Positions 7,409 to 13,403 of a stretch of DNA of 14,233 bases are shown here, one piece after another. How positions within the stretch are numbered: position 1 is the stretch's first letter; the number at the start of each line of letters is the position of its first letter. The notes beneath the pieces were generated by a model. It saw only the letters and a program-made list of their open reading frames with translations. It was not told the DNA's origin and did no database searches. The position numbers and the translations under genes were made by a program. Source of the DNA: an uncultured Clostridia bacterium (GTDB lineage Bacteria; Bacillota; Clostridia; Oscillospirales; Ruminococcaceae); contig CANDLP010000018.1 of NCBI GenBank assembly GCA_947385505.1, forward strand, positions 1 to 14,233, in the 5' to 3' direction.

Positions 7409-7981
7409 TTAAAAGCCGAAAAGCTCAGAATTTTCCGCAATAGCCTTTTGCCTTTCGGAAGTATCCTTGATAGCCATAATGTCTTCTCGGCTCATTTTTG
7501 TTTTCTGCTGTGCGGGGGGCGTAGGCGGAACGTCCTTGACAGTATTACTCTGCGTAATAAACGCGCCGTAATCGGCTTTTATTTTGCCTTTGACCGTCTC
7601 CGCGTCCGCTATCTCCCCCTCCTTGTCAAGCTTGAAGGAAGAAAGATCAGTCCCTTTCACAATAATATCAATCGCCCTTTCGTCTACGCCGCTGTCCTGT
7701 AAAAGCTTCTTATAAGCCTTAGTAACAGCCGCTTGTCTATCTCGACTCTCAACGTCCGCTTGCAATTTTTCAAACTTTTCTTTCCATTCCTTGCCCGACT
7801 GATCGGCAGCCTTTAATTTGTCCAGTTCCTTTTGGACTCCGTCAAAATCTGCCGCCTTCTGCTTAAATTCCTCGCACTGCTGCTTTAGTGCCTCAACCGT
7901 TTCTGTGTGCGCTTCCACAATCTGGTCGATTTTTTCCTCTTCAATGCCCATTGCTTTGAGCATTTTTCTTGTAAGTCCCAT
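7409..7981 (-). CDS. Phage scaffolding protein (Gp20 family)
   Basis: 190 residues from the ATG at 7981 (MGLTRKMLKAMGIEEEKIDQIVEAHTETVEAL), which has GGAGG 9-10 nt upstream. The frame extends 66 nt further up, but that part is arginine/cysteine-rich read-through of the non-coding leader and has no ribosome site. The N-terminal signature matches the Phage minor structural protein Gp20 family. A coiled coil rich in Glu and Lys runs over about 25-90. The C-terminal basic part (about 150-190: PPTPPAQQKTKMSREDIMAIKDTSERQKAI) is the usual capsid-binding end of scaffolds. It guides shell assembly and leaves before DNA fills the head. It lies 17 nt before the capsid gene. Confidence 0.9.
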   Translation of the reverse strand: MGLTRKMLKAMGIEEEKIDQIVEAHTETVEALKQQCEEFKQKAADFDGVQKELDKLKAADQSGKEWKEKFEKLQADVESRDRQAAVTKAYKKLLQDSGVDERAIDIIVKGTDLSSFKLDKEGEIADAETVKGKIKADYGAFITQSNTVKDVPPTPPAQQKTKMSREDIMAIKDTSERQKAIAENSELFGF

Positions 7982-8036
7982 GTACAAATATCCTCCGTTT
8001 CTTCGGCGGCAGTTCCTCGCCGCAAAAAGGTTATAT

Positions 8037-8058
8037 AAAAACCGCATAAGCGGATTTT
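8037..8058 (-). other. Palindromic hairpin upstream of scaffold gene
   Basis: The stem CCGC-TTAT-GCGG is flanked by AAAA on one side and TTTT on the other, with one T-T mismatch between the arms and the core. On the coding strand GCGG is followed by TTTTT, so it could act as a weak second terminator, or it could be a protein-binding palindrome. It lies between the strong terminator and the scaffold ribosome site. No convincing promoter could be identified around it. Confidence 0.4.
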
Positions 8059-8061
8059 ACC

Positions 8062-8107
8062 AAAAGAAAAAGCGTGATTACTGCCGATTTCTCAGCAATA
8101 ACCACGC
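8062..8107 (-). terminator. Strong intrinsic terminator before the scaffold gene
   Basis: The coding-strand RNA forms an uninterrupted 16-bp stem (GCGTGGTTATTGCTGA paired with TCGGCAGTAATCACGC, three G-U pairs) closed by a GAAA tetraloop, followed at once by TTTTTCTTTT. It lies inside the late gene run, between the tRNA-like element and the scaffold gene. Capsid genes downstream would then need read-through, antitermination or their own promoter. Confidence 0.8.
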
Positions 8108-8116
8108 TCGGTTCTT

Positions 8117-8138
8117 CCCGCCCAACGCTTAGGACGGG
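8117..8138 (-). other. GC-rich hairpin between tRNA-like element and terminator
   Basis: CCCGTCC pairs with GGGCGGG (7 bp, one G-U) around an 8-nt loop. It lies 9 nt before the terminator stem on the coding strand. It may be part of one folded RNA with the neighbouring elements. Its role is unknown. Confidence 0.45.
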
Positions 8139-8152
8139 GAATATTTTATTGA

Positions 8153-8264
8153 TGTGCGGACAGGGATTTGCACCCTGTATAACGTCTTCTGCCTTTTGTG
8201 TGCGCACACTCCGGGCGGTTTTCACGTCTAAACCACTTCTGTCTACCTATTCCAGCACCGCACA
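8153..8264 (-). ncRNA. tRNA-like RNA, class II form with aberrant anticodon and variable arms
   Basis: Read on the minus strand, a 7-bp acceptor stem TGTGCGG/CCGCACA encloses 112 nt. The T arm is a 6-bp stem ACAGGG/CCCTGT with the 7-nt loop TGCAAAT. The D arm CTG GAATAGGTAGA CAG is almost that of a tRNA-Leu. The middle is abnormal. The anticodon arm has a stem of up to 7 bp (GTGGTTT/AAACCGC) and an 8-nt loop AGACGTGA, giving no readable anticodon. The variable region is about 36 nt and contains the self-complementary GTGTGCGCACAC. No CCA is encoded (ACATCA follows). Canonical Leu or Ser tRNAs are about 85-90 nt. It may be a decayed tRNA or a tRNA mimic. It lies 28 nt after the stop of the 46-residue gene and upstream of the terminator at 8062-8107. 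Confidence 0.6.
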
Positions 8265-8292
8265 TATTTCGTGCATTTTTTCCTATATTACA

Positions 8293-8433
8293 TTAAGCAT
8301 TTTTTATTTCTTCTCTCTTTATTTTTATAATCTTAACTCCATCCTTAATAGGTATCAGCTCTATTCTATCTCCTTTTGTGAGAACCGCTTCAGCAGATTT
8401 TATATCTTTTTCAGTCAACAATTGCTTCTGCAT
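8293..8433 (-). CDS. Small 46-residue phage protein of unknown function
   Basis: The reading frame starts at the ATG at 8433 with AAAAGGAG 12 nt upstream and overlaps the end of the preceding gene by 19 nt. The product is MQKQLLTEKDIKSAEAVLTKGD... ending REEIKNA: a short helix, then a beta-type segment RIELIPIKDGVKIIKIK with a mixed charge pattern. The hydrophobic/charged alternation and the ribosome site suggest a real gene. Similar short proteins with a (R)VELIPVKDG(V)K-like core are familiar from clostridial prophages, though I cannot name a family. It is the last gene before the non-coding island. Confidence 0.65.
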   Translation of the reverse strand: MQKQLLTEKDIKSAEAVLTKGDRIELIPIKDGVKIIKIKREEIKNA

Positions 8434-8705
8434 ATATGTACTTTTCTCCTTTTATCAAGATAAAGCGGTATTATTTTTGTTTTATAAGTTATTAAACGTC
8501 TTTCTTTTTTATTTTTATATGATGGTTTTTGATTTTTGTTTTCGGATTTTTCAAGTTGTTTAAGTTTTTCAAGAATATTTGCCATATTTGCCACATTACC
8601 AAATATTTCAGCTATTTGACCGGCAAGTTCTTCGATAGCGCTTATTATTGATTTTAGCACTTCTTTAGCTTGATTAACAAGCTTTTCTAATTCTTCATTA
8701 TTCAT
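8415..8705 (-). CDS. Small coiled-coil protein, unknown function
   Basis: 96 residues. The ATG overlaps the stop of the HK97-gp10-like gene (ATGA), so it is translationally coupled. Residues 1-55 (ELEKLVNQAKEVLKSIISAIEELAGQIAEIF, then NMANILEKLKQLEK) form amphipathic helices. Residues 56-96 are strongly basic and end with KVHICRSNC, which could bind nucleic acid. There is no transmembrane segment. Its place between the minor head genes and the scaffold suggests a head- or connector-related role, but no function can be assigned. Confidence 0.75.
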   Translation of the reverse strand: MNNEELEKLVNQAKEVLKSIISAIEELAGQIAEIFGNVANMANILEKLKQLEKSENKNQKPSYKNKKERRLITYKTKIIPLYLDKRRKVHICRSNC

Positions 8706-9100
8706 TTGATTTCCCCCAAATTATCTTCAATAATTTTCTTGTATTCGTCCTTAAAATCTTCAACCGCAGGACGAAGATAGGGACGCGCTTTCATTCTGCT
8801 GGTGCCGTATTCAACGTATTTAGCATAATTCACGTTAGTGCCAACATATACACAAGGCTGATCCTTTTTCGGCGCTGTACCGCTGTACCCCGGAGCATTA
8901 GCGCCTTCACCGCCGATTGCCCATGTAATGGAGTTTCTAAGTCTTCCTGTGTCAACAGCTTTTTTAGCGGTTATTTCCTTTTTTGCATTCTTTTCCGCTT
9001 CTATTCCAATTTCCATCAGCGTTTTTTTTACCGCTTCATCAAACTCATCATAAAACGCGTCAAGGTTTGAAGTAAAAACAACATCTATATTTTTAGCCAT
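8702..9100 (-). CDS. HK97 gp10-like phage protein (neck/tail completion family)
   Basis: 132 residues from the ATG at 9100, which has AGAGAGG at 7 nt; an in-frame GTG at 9106 is an alternative start. Hallmarks of the HK97-gp10 family are AVDTGRLRNSITWAIGG (about 48-64), YVGTNVNYAKYVEYGTSRMKARPYLRPAVED (about 85-115) and a C-terminal helix. Such proteins join tail and head. In most phages of this kind the gene lies between the head closure and tail terminator genes. Here it is about 3 kb upstream, between the MuF and scaffold genes, and it is absent from the normal position. The stop overlaps the next ATG. Confidence 0.85.
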   Translation of the reverse strand: MAKNIDVVFTSNLDAFYDEFDEAVKKTLMEIGIEAEKNAKKEITAKKAVDTGRLRNSITWAIGGEGANAPGYSGTAPKKDQPCVYVGTNVNYAKYVEYGTSRMKARPYLRPAVEDFKDEYKKIIEDNLGEIK

Positions 9101-9112
9101 TATCACACCTCT

Positions 9113-10099
9113 CTATTTTTTGTTCTTTTGTTTTTCAAGTTCTGCAATATGCCGCTCTTTCCACTCTTCAATAGTTTCATTAATATAGCCAAGAACAAGC
9201 ATACCTAATTTGCTGTTACTATGTCTCAATTGATTATTATATTTCTCGTGTCCTTTAACAATACCCACAATAGTGCACCTGCAATTATAAACCTCCGCAG
9301 GCGCTCCATTAGGATCCCCGGGATAGCGGCAACCGTTTGAAAACGTTCCGCCCACCTCTATCGTTTCCTCGTGGATAGCCGCATGCGAATGTCTTGTTCT
9401 GCCGTCAAGCGTAGCGATCCACTGTTGTGACATCTTTACCCCGTCCGACTGAGCCATTTTGTAGCTTTCCACCCGTCCCGCGCACTCCGCGCCCGTTACC
9501 GCTGTCCGCGTATTCCTTACAGCCGCCGCCATACCGCTTTGTGTAACGCTGTTAAGCTGCTTTGCAATATCGGGAATACTGTCCCCCAATAAAATCCCCC
9601 GTGTAACCGCCGAATTAAGCTTCTTTTGGTACCAGTCAAGATTTTTATATTTATCGGGAGCAGGATCGGGCAAAAGCTTAGGATTTGCAGCTATAAGCCT
9701 TTCAACCGTTCTTTGATCATAAAGCTTAAAACTCCATTTTATTCCGAAAATCTCCGAAGCCCCAAAATCGAAATTTACCCCAAAGATCATTGGAAGCGAA
9801 CCTTTGAGATAATTCATGGCCAACACATCGGTGTTATTATAAGCCAAAGACATTCGTTTCAAGGTGCTTGTATATTCCTGTTTATACAGCATCTTGTTTT
9901 TTCTCCACTGCTTGTACTCCTCTTTGCTTATTTTCCCTTTCGCCAATTCCTCGCGTTTTTTCTCATCCTGCTTCGCAAACTTTTCCAAGTATTCATCAAG
10001 TTGTCGCTGCGCCTCCTCCTGTGCGTCAGCGTAAACATCTTTGAAGGCGTCTGTCAAAACACTTATTTGATTTTCCGTCCACTTATGCGCTTTGTCCAT
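9113..10099 (-). CDS. Minor head protein, MuF family (SPP1 gp7-like)
   Basis: 328 residues. Residues 1-75 are charged and helical. The Mu F domain covers about 157-280: a helical part (AVTRGILLGDSIPDIAKQL...AAAVRNTRTAVTGAECAGR), then QQWIATLDGRTRHSHAAIHEE (226-245) and the cysteine motif NCRC (272-275) preceded by GDPNGAP. These proteins sit at the portal, a few copies per head, and in SPP1 assist DNA entry. The ATG at 10099 overlaps the portal stop by 17 nt, with GAGGAA upstream. There is no C-terminal toxin-like domain of the kind some MuF proteins carry; the protein ends soon after the motif with a Lys-rich tail. Confidence 0.92.
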   Translation of the reverse strand: MDKAHKWTENQISVLTDAFKDVYADAQEEAQRQLDEYLEKFAKQDEKKREELAKGKISKEEYKQWRKNKMLYKQEYTSTLKRMSLAYNNTDVLAMNYLKGSLPMIFGVNFDFGASEIFGIKWSFKLYDQRTVERLIAANPKLLPDPAPDKYKNLDWYQKKLNSAVTRGILLGDSIPDIAKQLNSVTQSGMAAAVRNTRTAVTGAECAGRVESYKMAQSDGVKMSQQWIATLDGRTRHSHAAIHEETIEVGGTFSNGCRYPGDPNGAPAEVYNCRCTIVGIVKGHEKYNNQLRHSNSKLGMLVLGYINETIEEWKERHIAELEKQKNKK

Positions 10100-11480
10100 C
10101 GATTACTTCCTCGGTTTTCCCGCTTGCTTCAATTTCTTCTGTTTCCTTACTTATATCCACAAATTTTTCCTGTTCCTCCGCTGCCCTGCGTTTCAAGATA
10201 TCTTCTTGCTCATCAACGGTAATAAAAGGAAGCTTTGAAATAATAGTCTCATCATCAAGATACTGCGCCGCCGACATAATCATATCCACCTGCTCCGACT
10301 GATTACTGATACGGTTTCTCTTAAATATCGGCACTGCCTTTTCCTCGTCTATCCCCAAAACAACCGCTATTTTCTGTATACACTCGATTATCTGCTTTTC
10401 AAAATCGTCTGCATTCTCATCAAGCGGCTGATACGCCGCGTCAATATGGTCGTTGGTTGCGCCCGCCGCGATAGTGTGAACATCAAGACCGCCAAAACCC
10501 TCGTATATTTCCGCCCTGATTGTTTCAAGATACTGCTGCCTTGCGTTATAAGGCACCTCCTGCGTATATGGTGTAACCCTTCCTCCGTCTGAAGTATCCG
10601 CTGTGGCAATATGATTTAATGTCAAGCGATTCATAAAACGTTTTAAATCATTATCCTGCATTCCCCCATAATTTTCCAAAATCCAGTATATTTGAGCGCA
10701 ATCCGTAAGATCGTTTGCAAACCCGCTCCGAATAAGGTCATAACTGTCAATTGCCGCTCGAAGTCCCACCAGCGTGGATTGTTTCAATCGGCTTCCCCAA
10801 AGCGGAATTATCGGCAGTTCAGGATAATTTTCCGTTCCTACAACCTTCGCCCCAAAAGCTTTTGTATACGATACTTTGAGAATATACGCCGTCTTTGGCT
10901 CCTTTATTTCCAGAACCTTGTCTTTATTTTCCGCAAATACCGTATAACCGTCCTTTTCATAAAAAATTATTGTAAGCGGTTTATTCTCGGATAATTTCCA
11001 AAATCTCACCGCCGCTCTTAAATTCCCTGTATACTCGTCATAAAGAGGCACAACCTCAGTTGCCTTGTAACAATACAGCTTATCCGCTACATACAGATAA
11101 GAAACCCCATGAATAAGCGAGTAATATCCCGCTTCCTGCATAACCGTATCAAGCCTGTTGCCGAATTTGTTACTCTTAATTGTCTTATCGGAAAATTCAA
11201 TACCGTTTCCAAGCGAATATGTACATCTTTGCGTGTTTAGCCTGTAAAAGTAATTGCTTGCGATCCTGTTATTGCTTGCGGTAAAATTTTCAATCATACC
11301 GCCGTCTAAAGAATAAAGATATTTGGTATATTCCCTGATAGTCTTGTTTTCCTGTCGGTCATATTCATCAGCAATACAAGCAATTTTGTAAAAATCGCTT
11401 ACAACATATTCCCTTTGCGCTTTTCGCAAAAATTCTTCAATCGTCCCGGTATGTTTCTCAAAATCCTGATAAGTTAACAT
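10083..11480 (-). CDS. Portal protein (SPP1 gp6 family)
   Basis: 465 residues from the ATG at 11480, which shares one base with the large terminase stop (TGATG) and has AAGGGG 8 nt upstream; the TTG one codon further up is less well spaced. Typical portal stretches are SLDGGMIENFTASNNRIASNYFYRLNTQRCTYSLGNGI in the N-terminal third, YPELPIIPLWGSRLKQSTLVGLRAAIDSYDLIRSGFANDL in the middle and the conserved GFGGLDVHTI..ATNDHIDAAYQPLDENADDFE near residue 350. The C-terminal region after about 430 is rich in Glu and Lys, as usual. The portal forms the dodecameric ring through which DNA is packaged and to which terminase, MuF protein and adaptor bind. Confidence 0.95.
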   Translation of the reverse strand: MLTYQDFEKHTGTIEEFLRKAQREYVVSDFYKIACIADEYDRQENKTIREYTKYLYSLDGGMIENFTASNNRIASNYFYRLNTQRCTYSLGNGIEFSDKTIKSNKFGNRLDTVMQEAGYYSLIHGVSYLYVADKLYCYKATEVVPLYDEYTGNLRAAVRFWKLSENKPLTIIFYEKDGYTVFAENKDKVLEIKEPKTAYILKVSYTKAFGAKVVGTENYPELPIIPLWGSRLKQSTLVGLRAAIDSYDLIRSGFANDLTDCAQIYWILENYGGMQDNDLKRFMNRLTLNHIATADTSDGGRVTPYTQEVPYNARQQYLETIRAEIYEGFGGLDVHTIAAGATNDHIDAAYQPLDENADDFEKQIIECIQKIAVVLGIDEEKAVPIFKRNRISNQSEQVDMIMSAAQYLDDETIISKLPFITVDEQEDILKRRAAEEQEKFVDISKETEEIEASGKTEEVIDGQSA

Positions 11481-12742
11481 CAAAATATCCCCTTATACTC
11501 TGTTGTATCTTGCTTTTTCCAAATTCGTGATGTTTGTACAAAATATCTCACTACGTCCATACAATGGTCATTTTCCTTAATAACCCTGTCTTCCTCGCTG
11601 TCCGAATCCCACGAATAAAGCCCAAACTCTTTTATAGTATTAACACAGCAATCATTTATTAAAATTGCTTTTTCCTGTAACATCGACGCGGTGTGCTGTA
11701 TTCCCTCCAGTACATCATTATCCGCTTTTCTGATATAATATTTTCCCTTCTGTTTGATAAGAACAATAAAACTACTCGCCGAAGGGTCAATATAAACTCT
11801 TTCAATAGGCAAATCACCGCACAGCTTGCAAAGCGCCGCATAATATTCCTCGTCGGTTTTTTGCTCGTTAGTATCTCTCCCCGAATGATAATATTCACTT
11901 ACGGCGTACCACACACCGTCGCAAAGCCCCCAAAGTATCATAGCAGTAGGATTTTGTATTCCATAGTCAATAGACACGTTATAACGACTGTAACCGCGCT
12001 TTTCGGTCTTTGCAACGTTGTCGAAATTAGGATATACAAGTCCTTCCATGTCGCATCGTTCGCCTTTAATATCACGCCGATACCAAGCGCTGCTTTTATC
12101 ATATGTCATGAGTACTTTTTTCAACTGTTCATCAGAAATACTCATATTGTCAGCAATTGTAAAATGACCGTAATTATATCCATACGAAGTTGTAGCTTCT
12201 TGTTGTTCGCTATGGAAATTCAAAATTTTTTCATAATACCAGTGAGCCGACGACTTAGGATTAAGATCGTGAAAAATCTTTCTGTCGGGGCTTGAAAGCG
12301 TTCTGTCAAACACTTCCTGAATAAAATCAGGGTGGCATTCATTAGCCTCTGTTATGTACGCCATTCCGTAAGTGTTGCCTTTAATAAGTCGTTCGTCTCC
12401 CTTTTTGCCGCCGCCTGAAACAAGTATAACCTTTTCGCCCACGCTTGTTTCAACATAAAGGCATTCACGATTTTTGTATTCTCCCAAACGGCAGCGTCCC
12501 TCAAAATAATTTGTTATTCCAAAGCCGTCGCAATCGAGAATATTTAACATCGCTGTTGCACTGGACACGCCCGCTATTAAATGTAACTTGCTTGGGTGTT
12601 TCTCCAATATCGTACAAAAAGCCATGGTTGTAAGTACGTTTTTACCGCCGCGCTTACCGCCCTCCGCAACATTAAACCAACTATCAAAGCATTTCCAAAA
12701 AAAATTGTATTGATTTTCCGAAAAAGGAGCTGGATAATTCAT
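11480..12742 (-). CDS. terL: Terminase large subunit (packaging ATPase and nuclease)
   Basis: 420 residues. ATPase part: Walker A-like EGGKRGGKNV (27-36, K34), Walker B-like MAYITEANE (127-135, E132), coupling motif FHDLNP (157-162). RNase H-like nuclease part: SIDYG (D259), YIDPS (D319) and NDHCMDVVRY (D392/D396), giving the expected acidic residues. Length is usual for SPP1/phi-type subunits. After lysine in Walker A there is Asn where Ser or Thr is usual, a noticeable variant. The ATG overlaps the small terminase stop (ATGA). With the small subunit it cuts concatemers and pumps DNA into the head through the portal. Confidence 0.95.
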   Translation of the reverse strand: MNYPAPFSENQYNFFWKCFDSWFNVAEGGKRGGKNVLTTMAFCTILEKHPSKLHLIAGVSSATAMLNILDCDGFGITNYFEGRCRLGEYKNRECLYVETSVGEKVILVSGGGKKGDERLIKGNTYGMAYITEANECHPDFIQEVFDRTLSSPDRKIFHDLNPKSSAHWYYEKILNFHSEQQEATTSYGYNYGHFTIADNMSISDEQLKKVLMTYDKSSAWYRRDIKGERCDMEGLVYPNFDNVAKTEKRGYSRYNVSIDYGIQNPTAMILWGLCDGVWYAVSEYYHSGRDTNEQKTDEEYYAALCKLCGDLPIERVYIDPSASSFIVLIKQKGKYYIRKADNDVLEGIQHTASMLQEKAILINDCCVNTIKEFGLYSWDSDSEEDRVIKENDHCMDVVRYFVQTSRIWKKQDTTEYKGIF

Positions 12743-13140
12743 TCCTCAAAATCCTTTATATCTCGATTTTGCAATGGTTTTTGAATGATGTCGGCAAGGG
12801 TTTTAATAGCGGTTCCTAATGTTTCGGTATTTTTGTCTATTTCAGGTTTATCACGCCACTTATCTTTCTTTCGATTTTTTAACCAAAATATTTGAGCTGT
12901 AGTGTCACCGTCTAAGGCTTTTTTTAATAAAGCGTTTTCGACTTGAAAATCTACAATTTCTTTTCCTTTTTTTAGGGTCTCACATATCTTACCATACTTA
13001 TTTTTCCAAACATATAAGGTTTTTGCCGAAATGCCCATATTGTGAGCTATCTGCTCATCTGTAAGCCCTTCTCTTGCCCAGCCTTCTAATAAAATCAAGC
13101 CCTCATCGGTCAGCCAATATTCATACTTACCATAAGCCAT
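12739..13140 (-). CDS. terS: Terminase small subunit (DNA recognition)
   Basis: 133 residues from the ATG at 13140, 8 nt after GAGGGG; the GTG at 13149 is too close to that site. A helix-turn-helix (REGLTDEQIAHNMGISAKTLYVWKNKYGKI, about 23-52) binds the packaging site. Residues 53-95 form a coiled helical oligomerisation part (VENALLKKALDGDTTAQIFWLKNRKKDKW), a usual small-terminase signature. The C-terminus is probably the contact to the large subunit. It is the first gene after the late leader RNA, so the pac or cos site may lie in or just upstream of it. Confidence 0.9.
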   Translation of the reverse strand: MAYGKYEYWLTDEGLILLEGWAREGLTDEQIAHNMGISAKTLYVWKNKYGKICETLKKGKEIVDFQVENALLKKALDGDTTAQIFWLKNRKKDKWRDKPEIDKNTETLGTAIKTLADIIQKPLQNRDIKDFEE

Positions 13141-13168
13141 TTCACCCACCCCTCATAAAAATAATAAT

Positions 13169-13245
13169 TGGCACGGGCGGTAAGGAATCGAACCCACCGC
13201 AAGCAGTTTTGGAAACCGCCTCGCCGCCTTGGAACATTCGCCCGT
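13169..13245 (-). tRNA. tRNA-Trp(CCA)-like gene with encoded CCA
   Basis: On the minus strand a perfect 7-bp acceptor stem ACGGGCG/CGCCCGT is followed by G73 and an encoded CCA (13169-13171). The anticodon stem GCGGT/ACTGC holds the 7-nt loop TTCCAAA with anticodon CCA at 34-36, so Trp. The T stem GTGGG/CTTAC pairs with two G-U pairs, and its loop TTCGATTC has 8 nt instead of 7. Length is 77 nt. Weak points: positions 8-9 are AA instead of the usual T8, and the D arm (TGTT...GCGA) barely pairs. It may be a functional but odd phage tRNA or a tRNA-like element. It ends 29 nt before the small terminase ATG within the late leader. Confidence 0.6.
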
Positions 13246-13340
13246 AATATGCCGGATACTCTCCCTCTCGACCTCTCCGGCTTGTGTACCCCTACCAGGA
13301 GCGCTCCCTTTACCACATCGTACACGTCCCATATGTTTCT
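13246..13340 (-). ncRNA. Structured 5' leader of the late transcript
   Basis: Between the predicted start point and the tRNA-Trp-like gene the RNA contains several inverted repeats: GTGTAC (13325-13320) with GTACAC (13289-13284), enclosing the perfect 10-bp palindrome GGAGCGCTCC (13298-13307), then GCCGGA (13281-13276) with TCCGGC (13256-13251) around a purine-rich 19-nt loop. There is no believable reading frame. Stretches such as TGGTAAAGG and CTGGTAGG recall tRNA D and anticodon loops, but no whole tRNA folds. The function may be RNA-level control, a processing substrate or part of a packaging site. Confidence 0.5.
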
Positions 13341-13347
13341 AAATCCT

Positions 13348-13376
13348 ATTATAGCACAAATTTTCAAAAAAGATTG
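13348..13376 (-). promoter_or_regulatory. Late operon promoter (extended -10)
   Basis: TATAAT at 13353-13348 is preceded by TGC, making a TGnTATAAT extended -10. The hexamer 17 nt upstream (CAATCT) does not resemble TTGACA, so the -35 is poor. Transcription should start near 13340-13341, giving a leader of about 200 nt before the small terminase gene. The weak -35 together with the adjacent palindrome suggests activator control. Confidence 0.7.
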
Positions 13377-13390
13377 TACGTATCGTACAA
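13374..13390. promoter_or_regulatory. Perfect 17-bp palindromic operator TTGTACG-ATA-CGTACAA
   Basis: Two exact 7-bp arms around a 3-bp centre at 13382, about 41 bp upstream of the predicted start. It lies 13 bp after the stop of the HTH gene. The size and symmetry fit a dimeric HTH regulator. The location over the weak -35 fits activation, although repression cannot be excluded. A half-site-like TGTACGAT recurs at 13317-13324 in the leader. Confidence 0.65.
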
Positions 13391-13403
13391 AGTTAAAAAT
13401 TTT

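Noticed and set aside
8031..8061. Possible promoter (TTGGTA ... TATATA) between the terminator and the scaffold gene
   Set aside because: The spacing is about 20 nt and the -35 is weak, so it cannot be claimed from sequence alone, although a promoter here would make sense.
8031..8225. 64-residue open frame on the minus strand in the island before the scaffold gene
   Set aside because: Its sequence (VIQGANPCPHI...) is a translation of the T arm and acceptor of the tRNA-like element and then of the terminator stem. It lacks a ribosome site.
13284..13340. Possible second complete tRNA (Thr- or Ser-like loops TGGTAAAGG and CTGGTAG) upstream of the tRNA-Trp-like gene
   Set aside because: No acceptor stem of 7 bp with a T arm at the proper distance could be found; only isolated hairpins pair.
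13110..13367. 85-residue open frame on the minus strand spanning the tRNA-Trp-like gene
   Set aside because: It runs through the tRNA acceptor, anticodon and T arm and through the leader hairpins, ends inside the small terminase gene and has no ribosome site. It is a chance frame over non-coding RNA.
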